Of a stretch of 34,021 nt of DNA, positions 8,797 through 16,897 are shown in pieces; within the stretch, counting starts at the first letter, position 1, and every line of letters starts with the position of its first letter. Both the position numbers and the translations under genes were made by a program. The stretch is taken from contig NZ_KB893169.1 in assembly GCF_000374005.1 (NCBI RefSeq), positions 176,726 to 210,746 on the forward strand, given 5' to 3'. Below the pieces are notes generated by a model. It worked only from the letters and a program-made list of their open reading frames with translations. It was not told the DNA's origin and did no database searches. Source of the DNA: Kiloniella laminariae DSM 19542 (GTDB taxonomy: Bacteria; Pseudomonadota; Alphaproteobacteria; Kiloniellales; Kiloniellaceae).

Positions 8797-9087
8797 TACC
8801 AAGGAGCGATAATAAAGATCCATACAGATCGCTTCAATTTGTTGTCGGGCAGGAAAAAGCCGTAGGCGATGCGCGTCAGGCTATACAGGGCATCGGCAAG
8901 GTTTTTTGACGCCCGCCCCAACAGCTGATCAAGGCGGCGAACTGAAGCGACAGAAACTGCGCTCTTCCGGTTTTCCCGGGCGGCGTCGCGCCCTGCTTGC
9001 ACTATGCTATAGCGCTGCCGCAACACGCTCCTTGACCGGGAAAGCCGGAAGAGCGTCTGTATGAGCCTTTATTATTGCTCCTTGGTA
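8797..9087. mobile_element. MITE-like non-coding element with 32-bp terminal inverted repeats
   Basis: The ends at 8797-8828 and 9056-9087 are inverted copies of each other, identical at 28 of 32 positions and starting TACCAAGGAGC. The three bases outside each end are TTA (8794-8796 and 9088-9090), consistent with a 3-bp target duplication. Inside are a second inverted pair (8960-8979 with 9035-9054, one mismatch) and TCGCTTCA at 8828-8835 with its inverse at 8943-8950. No convincing gene is present, so a non-autonomous transposable element is the simplest reading. The right TTA is the stop codon of the neighbouring minus-strand gene. It fills most of the 391-bp gap between fliP and the TPR gene and could also end transcription from both sides. 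Confidence 0.65.
8960..9054. repeat. Inner inverted repeat of the MITE-like element
   Basis: CGCTCTTCCGGTTTTCCCGG at 8960-8979 pairs with CCGGGAAAGCCGGAAGAGCG at 9035-9054, with one mismatch in 20. The separation is about 55 bp, itself G+C-rich. As RNA this would form a stable long hairpin. Confidence 0.75.
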
Positions 9088-12000
9088 TTAATTAATCGCA
9101 CTGAGCGGGGTACTTTCAAGCCGCTCCCGATAGAGATCCATAAAAGCCTGAATTTGTGTAATCTGCTTCAGCTCATCCGCTATTGACTTCACCGCACCAC
9201 TGTCGAGGCTACCTGTCAAAAGCCTAAAGGTTGCATTTCGAGGGCTCGCCTCCATTACAGCGCCATAGTTATCACGAAGCAATTGCAGGCCTTCATTATC
9301 TCCTGCCAGAGTCTGGGCAATTGCCAGATTAATCACAGCCTGGCTTTCTTCCTCATTCAAGGCACGATCTGTTGGCGGAGATGAAGGTATAAGCTTTCCA
9401 AGGCTCTTGCCGACTTCATTCCATTTGCGCATTTTCCACAGGATATCAGACTTCAGACGTAAAGCATCAAGGCTTTCATCTCCCGCAAGCAGGTCCAGGG
9501 CCTGATCTTCCTGAGAAAGCTCTGCCATTGCCCGCGCCCTGAGATGCAGCCGCTGCTGCTTGAGGTTATCAGGCATGTCAGCGATTTCTGTCTCATCCAG
9601 TGCTGTCAGGCTTTGTTCTGGTGTCCCTTCAAGCAAACGAATGAGCGAGAGGCGGGTTCCGACTCTTGCCTTTTCCTCACCCTCCAACCTGTAGGAAACC
9701 TGATCTGCAAGCAGGTCACCTGCCTGCTCCAGCAGATCTACATCTACCAGACGGTCCGCCAGTTTGGCGATCATCATCTCTCCCTTTTCGCCAAGCGGGG
9801 TGAGTTCTTTGAATTCTTCATAAAGTGCTATAGAGGAAAGCGGCGGGATACGGCTTCCGCCATCCTCAATATACATACCTTCGAAAATCTCTTTCATTCG
9901 TTTTGCGACCTGATCCGCCCGGTCTGAATGCGGAAAATAGGAAGCTGCCTGCCGAAGGGAGTGAAGACTTTTTCGATAGTCCAGTGCTTCCGCATAACGA
10001 TCCCCCAACTCGTTGAGGATCGCAAATTCGAACTTGTCCCCCCGCCAGGCAAAGCGGAGTTGCTCAAGCTGCTCGATACCCTCTTCCTGGGTTAATGTGC
10101 CTTCGTCAATCCCCAGCTTGGTCAAAGCATGCCTGGCACGCGCACTGGTTGGCCGATGCCGATTGTATTTAAGGCCTTTCCAGATTTCCCGGGCTTCTTC
10201 AATCATACCATCCTGAAACAGACGCTGACCTTCGAGGAAATCTGCCTGTGCCATTTCGAATTCTGTTGGATCACCTGCCAATACTTTCCCAAGGTAAAGA
10301 CTGGCACCCCCCGTATCCCCCACATGCAACGCCGTATCTGCGGCAAGTAAATATAGCCTGTTACCTACATTCGACGGCAAATCATAGATCAGAGCATCAG
10401 CCTCGGCAAAACCAATGGCAGCCGGCCCCCAATCTTGCCCTGAAGCTGCCAGAGCAGCTTGCCACAGTGCCGTTTCCCATTCACCAGCCAGAGCAGGATC
10501 AGCAAGAGTTTTTTCTGCTTCTTCAAAGTTATCACTCAAAAACTGGCTTGCTCCAAGGAGCAGTTTAAATGAAGGATCTTCGCTCAGGCGTCGATTTTCC
10601 TGTGCGACCAGCTCGAGCATTCCAATAGCTTCGGTAATGCGGCCATGGGCAAAGAAAAAACGGGCCAGATCAAGTCGGGCCAATCCTTGTTGCAGCCCTG
10701 TTGCTTCGGTCACCGCTCGCTGGAGATTTTGCAAATTCTTTAGATATACCTTTTCGTTCCCGCGCCGGTCAGCTTCCAGATCCAGCATTTTGATCGGAGG
10801 AACAGGCACCACCTCGCCACCCTTGGGCAAGGATCGCGCTGTTTCGCCGGAAACCAGCAGCTCTTCTCTGGAGCGAACCACAACAGCTCTCGGTGTGAGA
10901 GCCACAATCAGGCCTTCGGCAGTGGGTTGTAACACCACCCCCTGATAGGATGGCAAAGCCCGGAACTGCAGAAATTCATCAATTTTTGGTGAACCGAGAT
11001 TGGGTTCAGCAATCGGCGCCACAATCAGTCGATCTCCCAGTTCAGGATGAGACAGAGAAAGCAGTCGTGTTACTGACTTAACCAGGAACCTGACTTCAGG
11101 GCCGTCTTCGCCTCGACCAAGATCACTGACAATCGCCTGGACTGGCAAAGAAGATCGACGCCGGATGTCAATTGTCCAGCGACTACCCTCCTTACTCATG
11201 CGTGGAACTTGTGTTTGCGGGGCTGACAAACGCAGGACGGTCGCTCCGTCAATCGGCAGACTGTCAACCGGGGCAAACTGTGGCGCCATCTGTTCGATTG
11301 CCTGATGTAAATTCTCTGGTCCTTGACGATCAAAAACAAGCCAGAGATGTTCACCCCGCCGAAACACGGCGGCACCAGTTGGTTCAGGCCAGTTAAAATT
11401 GAATATTGTCGGCGGCAACAAATCTGCCGACCTTCCCGGTGGCGGGACAAGGAAAGGAATATCCAGTGGCTCTGTTAAGGTTACCAGATCCTGGGCTACC
11501 AGATCTGACTTGTCTTTTTCCCTGTTTCCATCCGTCCCGCCATCAACGAGTTTTAGCTCGGACAGTCTGACCGGTCCTGTGTTGTTTCTGGACTCCCCGG
11601 ACAGACGTTTTCGACCATTTTCAGGCTGACCTGTCGCCGTTGTACCAGGCCCCGGTTTTGTCGCATCAGCAGGATTCACAGGAGAAACTGTTTCTTTTGA
11701 CGGAGCCTGCTCGGAAGGAGTCAGACCTGCAATCCCGGGAACAAGAGGCGGAGATTTAGCCGGAGCTGTTTCTGGCGTGGTTTCGACTACAGGCTTTGCC
11801 TCTTCTACACCTGCGGGTTTTGGCAAAAGAGACAAAGGCCCGGATCCCGCCAGCTCATCAAGTTTGGGTAAAGTCACTTGAGGTGACGAAGTCTCCGCTT
11901 GAGCTGGTTCATTTGTTTTGGCGGTCTCAGCAGGCATAGGCACAGCAGGTTTCGCAGGCTCAGGAGCTTTCTGGTTTTCGGCCTTCTGGCTATCCCGAGG

Positions 12001-12747
12001 CTTGATATCAATGACAGACTTGGCGCCAACATTAAACAGACGGGCTTCCGAGCCTGGCGTCAGATTAAATTCCAGTTTCAAACCGGGTGATTGTTCCAGA
12101 ACCCTTCCTGCTTGAACCAGTGGCATTCTCGTCCTGTTAAGCTGAGAAAGGTCAACTTTTGCCGCTTTATCAAAGTCAACGACCAGTCGATCTCCCTGCT
12201 GGGACAGCTTTCCCTTTACCGCAGATGGCCAGTCCACAACCAGGCGATTATAATCCGGATGTTCGGCAAAGCGAAAACCTACTGTCGATGCCGGACTGGA
12301 GGCCACGACAGGTGGGGAAGGTTGTTTTGTTATTGCAGGCTGAGCTGTAGCAGAAGGCTGTGACGGATTAACCGTTGTTGCAGGATCTCCAATCCGAAGA
12401 TCAACAATAACCTTGCTGCCGCTTTTTGAGCTCTCCTGAACAAAGTCATCCAGAAGAGGAAAGGTAATTCGTTTTTTACTGTCAGCCAGGACAGGTTTTC
12501 CGGTATAGCCCCGCAGTCCCTGCCCCAGCGCCCCAAACTGATAATCTGCTTCTTGATCAAATTCGACGATAAGCTGTCTGTTTTCAATCCGGGCCTGATA
12601 GGGAACATCGCGCAGCCAGTCAAACACAATCCGTCCATAGCCAGGATGGACAGCAGCACGAACTGTCACGTCCTGAGCAACAGAGGCGAGAGGAAACAAG
12701 AACAGCAATACCCCTGCCAGAAAGATTTGGCACAAGGTTTTATTCAA
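9088..12747 (-). CDS. Large exported protein: AMIN-like repeats, Pro/Ala linker, TPR array
   Basis: The 1,219-residue protein has a signal peptide (about residues 1-24, ending SVAQD). It then has at least two diverged repeats of an AMIN-like beta module: HPGYGRIVFDW...LIVEFD near 34-68 and HPDYNRLVVDW...LVVDFD near 162-197. A third related segment lies near 440-480. Residues about 250-430 form a Pro/Ala/Glu-rich linker. The C-terminal half (about 680-1190) is helical with tetratricopeptide-like repeats, for example ARLDLARFFFAHGRITEAIG. Export to the periplasm is inferred. The start is TTG at 12747, overlapping the MotB-like stop (TTGA), with GGAG seven bases upstream. AMIN modules often bind envelope polymers and TPR arrays act as scaffolds; coupling to motB suggests a stator or motor scaffold. 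No named family is claimed. Confidence 0.8.
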   Translation of the reverse strand: MNKTLCQIFLAGVLLFLFPLASVAQDVTVRAAVHPGYGRIVFDWLRDVPYQARIENRQLIVEFDQEADYQFGALGQGLRGYTGKPVLADSKKRITFPLLDDFVQESSKSGSKVIVDLRIGDPATTVNPSQPSATAQPAITKQPSPPVVASSPASTVGFRFAEHPDYNRLVVDWPSAVKGKLSQQGDRLVVDFDKAAKVDLSQLNRTRMPLVQAGRVLEQSPGLKLEFNLTPGSEARLFNVGAKSVIDIKPRDSQKAENQKAPEPAKPAVPMPAETAKTNEPAQAETSSPQVTLPKLDELAGSGPLSLLPKPAGVEEAKPVVETTPETAPAKSPPLVPGIAGLTPSEQAPSKETVSPVNPADATKPGPGTTATGQPENGRKRLSGESRNNTGPVRLSELKLVDGGTDGNREKDKSDLVAQDLVTLTEPLDIPFLVPPPGRSADLLPPTIFNFNWPEPTGAAVFRRGEHLWLVFDRQGPENLHQAIEQMAPQFAPVDSLPIDGATVLRLSAPQTQVPRMSKEGSRWTIDIRRRSSLPVQAIVSDLGRGEDGPEVRFLVKSVTRLLSLSHPELGDRLIVAPIAEPNLGSPKIDEFLQFRALPSYQGVVLQPTAEGLIVALTPRAVVVRSREELLVSGETARSLPKGGEVVPVPPIKMLDLEADRRGNEKVYLKNLQNLQRAVTEATGLQQGLARLDLARFFFAHGRITEAIGMLELVAQENRRLSEDPSFKLLLGASQFLSDNFEEAEKTLADPALAGEWETALWQAALAASGQDWGPAAIGFAEADALIYDLPSNVGNRLYLLAADTALHVGDTGGASLYLGKVLAGDPTEFEMAQADFLEGQRLFQDGMIEEAREIWKGLKYNRHRPTSARARHALTKLGIDEGTLTQEEGIEQLEQLRFAWRGDKFEFAILNELGDRYAEALDYRKSLHSLRQAASYFPHSDRADQVAKRMKEIFEGMYIEDGGSRIPPLSSIALYEEFKELTPLGEKGEMMIAKLADRLVDVDLLEQAGDLLADQVSYRLEGEEKARVGTRLSLIRLLEGTPEQSLTALDETEIADMPDNLKQQRLHLRARAMAELSQEDQALDLLAGDESLDALRLKSDILWKMRKWNEVGKSLGKLIPSSPPTDRALNEEESQAVINLAIAQTLAGDNEGLQLLRDNYGAVMEASPRNATFRLLTGSLDSGAVKSIADELKQITQIQAFMDLYRERLESTPLSAIN

Positions 12748-13688
12748 CCATTCTCTCCGGCATAGAGATGTACGATAATATCAACACGGCGCGCGAGCTT
12801 GTCTTTTTGAGTGGCTGACAGTTTGTCTGAAAGTTTACCATAACGTGAATCACCATAGCCACGCGACAGAATAGTATTTTTATACCCTGATTTTTCCAAT
12901 AAAACAGCTACATAGTCAGCTCGTGCAAGGGAAAGCTCCCAATTGGACGGATAGGCACTACTATTCCCGGGCAAGGAAGGGTCAGCATGACCGGCTATTT
13001 CGATTCTGTTATCGATGAAACCCATAACTCTTCCCAGCCGGATCAGCGCTGCTTCGGTTTCGGCAAGTGGTGTAATATCGCCTGGCTCAAACAACAGATC
13101 GCCCGGCAGAGATACAACGAGCCGATCCTCCAATCGGGTCAGCAATACACTGGAAAGCTTTGGGTCATCCTTAAGTTTTTGTCCCAGAAGAGAATGAAGA
13201 TAATCCAGATCTTCCCCCGGGATAAAGTCCACAGGCTCCATGGTCAGGCTCTTCGCCGGCTTGGGCTCAACGACAAACCGTTCGACTTTCAAGCTGGTTG
13301 ACAATGAGTCGACCAGATTTCGCCACTTCTTTTCCTCCATTACCGACATCGAGTAGAGCAGAACAAAAAAAGTAAGCATCAAAGCAACCAGATCGGTAAA
13401 GGTCACCATCCAGCTGGAAGAAAACACCGGCCCCTGAGGCTCCTGGTGTTTCTCAGTCGCCTTTAGCAAGCGGGTAAGATAGTATTCCTGAACAATAGCA
13501 GGGGCAGTTACCTTGACTGTCTGAACGGCCACGTCCTCATCGACTTCACCTTCAGCATAAAGCTGATCCGCCGTTTTCTGGCTCGAAGTCTTCTTGGTCG
13601 ATTTTTTTGTAGCCGATGCTTTATCAGCAGAGCCTTTATCTTTTCCAGATGTTCTATAGGTGAATTGAGGATCTTTTTTCTCTGACAT
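12744..13688 (-). CDS. motB: MotB/OmpA-family stator-like protein
   Basis: The product is 314 residues from ATG at 13688; a GTG one codon earlier is possible. About 90 Lys/Ser/Thr-rich cytoplasmic residues precede a single membrane helix WMVTFTDLVALMLTFFVLLY. The helix carries Asp (about residue 99) in the place of the proton-carrying Asp of MotB. The periplasmic part is an OmpA-like peptidoglycan-binding domain with EIAGHADPS, NWELSLARADYVAVLLEKSG and ARRVDIIVHL. MotB with MotA forms the torque-generating stator. MotA is not in this window and the N-terminal extension is much longer than in E. coli MotB, so a motor-associated paralogue is possible. It overlaps its upstream neighbour by 1-4 bp and the downstream TPR gene by 4 bp. 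Confidence 0.82.
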   Translation of the reverse strand: MSEKKDPQFTYRTSGKDKGSADKASATKKSTKKTSSQKTADQLYAEGEVDEDVAVQTVKVTAPAIVQEYYLTRLLKATEKHQEPQGPVFSSSWMVTFTDLVALMLTFFVLLYSMSVMEEKKWRNLVDSLSTSLKVERFVVEPKPAKSLTMEPVDFIPGEDLDYLHSLLGQKLKDDPKLSSVLLTRLEDRLVVSLPGDLLFEPGDITPLAETEAALIRLGRVMGFIDNRIEIAGHADPSLPGNSSAYPSNWELSLARADYVAVLLEKSGYKNTILSRGYGDSRYGKLSDKLSATQKDKLARRVDIIVHLYAGENG

Positions 13689-14377
13689 CACTCAATCTCG
13701 GCATAGTTTTCGAAAGTGATATCTTTAACTGCCGTGTCATACACACGTATAACAAAAAAAACATTTTCTCCGGCATCCGGCTGAAGGCCAATGGCAGCTT
13801 TATCTGCCGGTATTCCGGCGCTTTCTATTGCCTGGGCCAGAACGCCACTTCTTCTTATGGCAACATCAAGATCTTGAGGGGTAGCAGCCGCTCCGGTTCC
13901 GGCAATCCCATAGAGAAACTCAAACTCATAATAACCGCCCCCATCGGCAAAGCGCCCCAGCGTTGTTGCCAAGCGTTTGAGCAATAGCTCCCGGCCTGAC
14001 GCCAGATCCATTTCTCCCTGGGGAAACATACTCTCCCTAGGAAGTCTGAGCCTCAAGAAGTTTTGGGTACTGCCCTTTTCCCGTTCCACAGCAGGAATCG
14101 TTGTTTCGAACAGGCGCTCCACTTCGCTGACCAACTCTGCCTTGTCGTCGAGATTATCCAGACTCTGGTCAAAGCGGGCATGACGCTCGAACTTGCTGGC
14201 ATCTCCGCTAAAGGTGCTGTTGACAGAATCAAGAACAGCCTTCGCTTTGTCTTCTTCAAAGGAGGAAAGAGCATTAAGCATAATGAAAAAAGCCAAAAGC
14301 AGAAGCTTAAGGCTTAAGAGAGCAACGATATTCCTATCGTGCCCCTGGTGCTGCTTCCTGAGCAGGGGGCCGAACAT
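13688..14377 (-). CDS. Degenerate MotB-like membrane protein
   Basis: The 229-residue protein has one N-terminal membrane helix (NIVALLSLKLLLLAFFIMLN) without the proton-carrying Asp of MotB. A charged helical stretch follows, then a periplasmic domain that parallels OmpA-like folds: FPQGEMDLASGRELLLKRLA corresponds to the FEPG-DITPLAETEAALIRLG stretch of its neighbour. The peptidoglycan-contacting Asp and Arg motifs are missing, and AIRRSGVLAQAIESAGI stands in place of LSLARADYVAVLLEKSG. It is read as a duplicated and degenerated partner of the adjacent MotB-like protein. ATG at 14377 is preferred; a TTG at 14386 would overlap the cheZ stop. It lies between cheZ and motB with almost no gaps. 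Confidence 0.7.
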   Translation of the reverse strand: MFGPLLRKQHQGHDRNIVALLSLKLLLLAFFIMLNALSSFEEDKAKAVLDSVNSTFSGDASKFERHARFDQSLDNLDDKAELVSEVERLFETTIPAVEREKGSTQNFLRLRLPRESMFPQGEMDLASGRELLLKRLATTLGRFADGGGYYEFEFLYGIAGTGAAATPQDLDVAIRRSGVLAQAIESAGIPADKAAIGLQPDAGENVFFVIRVYDTAVKDITFENYAEIE

Positions 14378-14382
14378 GTCAA

Positions 14383-15030
14383 TCAATCAAACCCGAGAAG
14401 GGCATCAATATCATCCTGACTGACGCCTTGCCCCGGTAGCTGTGGACCATTGAGAAGATCTTCATCAGGCCGATTAACACCATCAGCTCGCTTGGGTGTG
14501 GGTTGTTTATCTGTTGCCGGAAGATTGCTGCTGTTGCCGAAAGCCTGCAGCAACTTGTCGACTTTCAGCTCGACATGCTGAAGCGCATTGACGACCCGGG
14601 AAACCCTCTGGCCCATGATATCCTGAAAACTGCAGGCTTCATAAACCTGGGTAACAACTTCGCTTATTTTCTCTGACATTTCGGCATCTGGAAGCTTCTC
14701 TGTCAGTTCTTCCAGCAGTTCCATTGCCTCGAGGATATTGTGGGTGGCCTGTTCTGTGGCCCCCACAATAGCATCGAGTTCGTCAGCGGCTGTAGGAAGA
14801 TAATCGCTCTTGATTTCATCAGGCCGCAGGGAAGCAAGCTCCCTTTTGGTGTCATGAATATAGCTTGCAACCGAACCAATTTCGCTCAAAAGCTTTTTGT
14901 TCGTTGCAGTTGCATCCCCCTCCACATCGGAGGTCAGGCTATCAACAAGACTGTCAATGTCAGCACTACTCAGGCCAACATCTGCTGCCTTCAGCTTTTC
15001 CAGCAACTCTTCCCTGACCGATCTGGTCAT
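14383..15030 (-). CDS. cheZ: Protein phosphatase CheZ
   Basis: The 215-residue, mostly helical protein contains CSFQDIMGQRVSRVV near residues 133-147, matching the CheZ active-site helix. Asp137 and Gln141 fall at the positions of E. coli Asp143 and Gln147. The C-terminal peptide SQDDIDALLGFD resembles the CheZ tail that binds CheY-P. A related segment, LSSADIDSLVDSL, occurs near the N-terminus. CheZ speeds dephosphorylation of CheY-P. It lies 11 bp downstream of cheY, with AAGGAA six bases before its ATG, and is followed at once by the two MotB-like genes. Alphaproteobacterial CheZ proteins diverge from the E. coli one, but the motif match is clear. Confidence 0.88.
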   Translation of the reverse strand: MTRSVREELLEKLKAADVGLSSADIDSLVDSLTSDVEGDATATNKKLLSEIGSVASYIHDTKRELASLRPDEIKSDYLPTAADELDAIVGATEQATHNILEAMELLEELTEKLPDAEMSEKISEVVTQVYEACSFQDIMGQRVSRVVNALQHVELKVDKLLQAFGNSSNLPATDKQPTPKRADGVNRPDEDLLNGPQLPGQGVSQDDIDALLGFD

Positions 15031-15041
15031 AACAGCTTCCT

Positions 15042-15431
15042 TTAGAAGTTACCTAAAACCGCAATCAACTTCTTCTTGAGAGTCGCAGCGTTAAAAGGCT
15101 TGACGATGTAGTTGTTCACACCGGCCTGTTTGGCAGCGATAACGTTTTCTGTCTTGCTTTCCGCGGTCACCATAATGAAAGACAGATCTTTCAGGTGTGC
15201 ATCTGCACGACATTCCTTCAGCAACTGAAGGCCACTCATTGGCTCCATATTCCAGTCAGAGATAACAAGACTGTACTGCTTGCCCCGCAATTTTTGCAGA
15301 GCACTGCTGCCGTCTGTCGCCTCATCCACATTATTGAAGCCAAGCTGCTTGAGCAAATTCCGCACAATACGCAGCATGGTTTTATAATCATCCACGATGA
15401 GAATTGGCATATTCATGTCGACTTCCGACAT
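15042..15431 (-). CDS. cheY: Chemotaxis response regulator CheY
   Basis: This is a single receiver domain of 129 residues. The acidic pocket is Asp14/Asp15 ([12 protein letters not shown]), the phosphorylation site Asp59 ([13 protein letters not shown]), with Thr89 (MVTAES) and Lys111 (YIVKPF). There is no output domain. The sequence is close to classical CheY proteins that bind FliM to change rotation. The frame runs on to a TTG at 15437, but ATG at 15431 with AAGGAG six bases upstream is clearly the start. It is placed directly before cheZ and separated from motE by a terminator, so it probably has its own promoter in the 235-bp gap. Confidence 0.95.
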   Translation of the reverse strand: MSEVDMNMPILIVDDYKTMLRIVRNLLKQLGFNNVDEATDGSSALQKLRGKQYSLVISDWNMEPMSGLQLLKECRADAHLKDLSFIMVTAESKTENVIAAKQAGVNNYIVKPFNAATLKKKLIAVLGNF

Positions 15432-15585
15432 AGGCAACTCCTTAACTAATCTCTATATGCAAACAATATTAGCGCAAATCGTGATTTTAAGCTAACAGCA
15501 TAGAATTAACGCAGAGTAAACAAACCATAGCTTTTCAAGATCTTAGAGCTTTTCTTTTCTTATCTCGACCAGTTAGCACAAGAAA

Positions 15586-15611
15586 GCCCCGGAAGTCCTA
15601 GGACCCGGGGC
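15586..15611 (-). terminator. Intrinsic terminator between motE and cheY
   Basis: The G+C-rich hairpin GCCCCGG...CCGGGGC with an inner GTCC/GGAC pairing is followed on the minus strand by CTTTCTTG and on the plus strand by CTTTTG. It would end the fliL-fliM-motE transcript before cheY. The rest of the gap (15432-15674) shows only AT-rich sequence suitable for a cheY promoter. Confidence 0.7.
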
Positions 15612-15674
15612 CTTTTGCTGTGTCAAAATCTAACCGAATAAATCTTAACCATAAATACCTAAAGACGATTTCTT

Positions 15675-16349
15675 TTATTGTTTTGCCAGTGGTAACGCCC
15701 GTCTTTGAGCAAGTTCAAGAGTAACTTCTTTTGCTTTTTTGGGATTCATACTGGCAAGAATCGGAGCAGTTTTACGCTCTTTCATTCTCTCGACGACTTC
15801 AAGCAGAACAACCATATCCAGTTCTTCAAAAATTCTGGCAGCATCTTTGGGCTTCATGCTTTCATATATTTTGACAAGACTGGTCATCTGCTCATCACTC
15901 TGGGCATCGTGTTGAACAATCAGACCTTCAATTGTTTTCTGAAGTTTTCCGAGTTCGGCAATTTTTTCGTCAATCCGCTGCTCTGCCGCCAACAGCAATA
16001 TTTCCCTCTGCTCAACTCCGCGTTCGCGTTCATCAAGCTGTTCCCGGCGCGCAGAAAGTGATTGTAACAAAACAACCTCTTCATCCGTCATGGAGAAAGG
16101 ATCGGCCTCAAGCCCCTGCACCTTGGGAAGTTCAGCTGACTGCTCGCCGGCCTGATCCCCGGCCATTTTCTCTGGCGTATCCGGTATGGCGGGTGTTTCC
16201 GGTGTTGCTGGCGCCTCTGCTGCTGGAGTCTCGGGCGTGGCATTCTGGGCGAAGGCCTCTCCGGCCTGGTTAAAGCCTTCCCACACGCCCCCAACCTTTA
16301 CAAGCAACGTCATGGAGGAGACAGCTATCAGTACAGGTAATAAACGCAT
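15675..16349 (-). CDS. motE: MotE-type flagellar motor protein (MgtE-N-like domain)
   Basis: The 224-residue protein has an N-terminal signal or anchor segment (residues 1-20). A Pro/Ala/Glu-rich stretch with repeated ETPA-type units covers about 35-80. A long coiled coil (about 95-150, RREQLDERERGVEQREILLL) leads into a C-terminal domain with YESMKPKDAARIFEELDM and ILASMNPKKAKEVTLELAQR. That domain is the MgtE-N-like module of MotE. In Sinorhizobium MotE is a periplasmic chaperone for the motor protein MotC. The Shine-Dalgarno AGGAGG precedes the ATG. It is the last gene of the fliL-fliM-DUF6468 run. No MotC-like gene is evident unless the large TPR protein plays that part. Confidence 0.85.
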   Translation of the reverse strand: MRLLPVLIAVSSMTLLVKVGGVWEGFNQAGEAFAQNATPETPAAEAPATPETPAIPDTPEKMAGDQAGEQSAELPKVQGLEADPFSMTDEEVVLLQSLSARREQLDERERGVEQREILLLAAEQRIDEKIAELGKLQKTIEGLIVQHDAQSDEQMTSLVKIYESMKPKDAARIFEELDMVVLLEVVERMKERKTAPILASMNPKKAKEVTLELAQRRALPLAKQ

Positions 16350-16358
16350 CTTTTCCTC

Positions 16359-16892
16359 CTATCGCATCCCTTTAAGCGCCTTGAGGAGATCCTCGGCCGC
16401 TGGTGAGAGATCTTTTGGCTTTGTTGCAGTGCTGGCCTTATGAGATGTTATTGTTTCCTCCAGTTCGGCAGCCAGCTTATCAGTAACTTCTCGTCCCAAA
16501 TTCTCACCGGGATCATTCTTTTTTACTCCTTTGGGCAGCAAACTTTCGGGAGACTGTTTTCTTGCCGCACCAAGATTGCCTTCAAGCCTGTCTGCCACAA
16601 CTTCCGCCCGGTCAACCAGATAACTGAGATCTGACAGAATACCATCAGCTTTGCGGGACTGCTCCTGAAGACCGGTTCCGGTCTGGGATGCGTGGACTTT
16701 CAGATCAGCAAGACTCTTCTCTGCCTTGGCTGTTGTTTCCGCAAAAGAACGGATCAGAATTTCCATTTCAGCTTTGGCATCACGTAAAGCATCGAGCTTT
16801 TTGTTCAGCACCACGGCATATCCAATAGTCGCGATCAGCAAAATCGCCACGATGATATTAAACCCGAGTTCAAGGTTTGTTAAGTCAGGCAT
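16359..16892 (-). CDS. DUF6468-type single-pass membrane protein
   Basis: The 177-residue protein has one N-terminal membrane helix (about residues 10-29, FNIIVAILLIATIGYAVVLN). It continues with KKLDALRDAKAEMEILIRSF and a long helical, probably coiled-coil region to about residue 110, then a charged tail. The N-terminal pattern matches proteins labelled DUF6468, found beside fliM in Alphaproteobacteria; this is from memory of the family. The function is unknown. It lies 5 bp downstream of fliM and 9 bp upstream of motE, so a structural role near the motor is plausible. Confidence 0.75.
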   Translation of the reverse strand: MPDLTNLELGFNIIVAILLIATIGYAVVLNKKLDALRDAKAEMEILIRSFAETTAKAEKSLADLKVHASQTGTGLQEQSRKADGILSDLSYLVDRAEVVADRLEGNLGAARKQSPESLLPKGVKKNDPGENLGREVTDKLAAELEETITSHKASTATKPKDLSPAAEDLLKALKGMR

Positions 16893-16897
16893 CTGTT

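Noticed and set aside
8709-9026. Open frame of about 105 codons on the minus strand within the fliP-TPR gap.
   Set aside because: It runs through the inverted-repeat element and out of it, has no good start site and resembles no protein known to me. The frame is better explained by the repeat structure.
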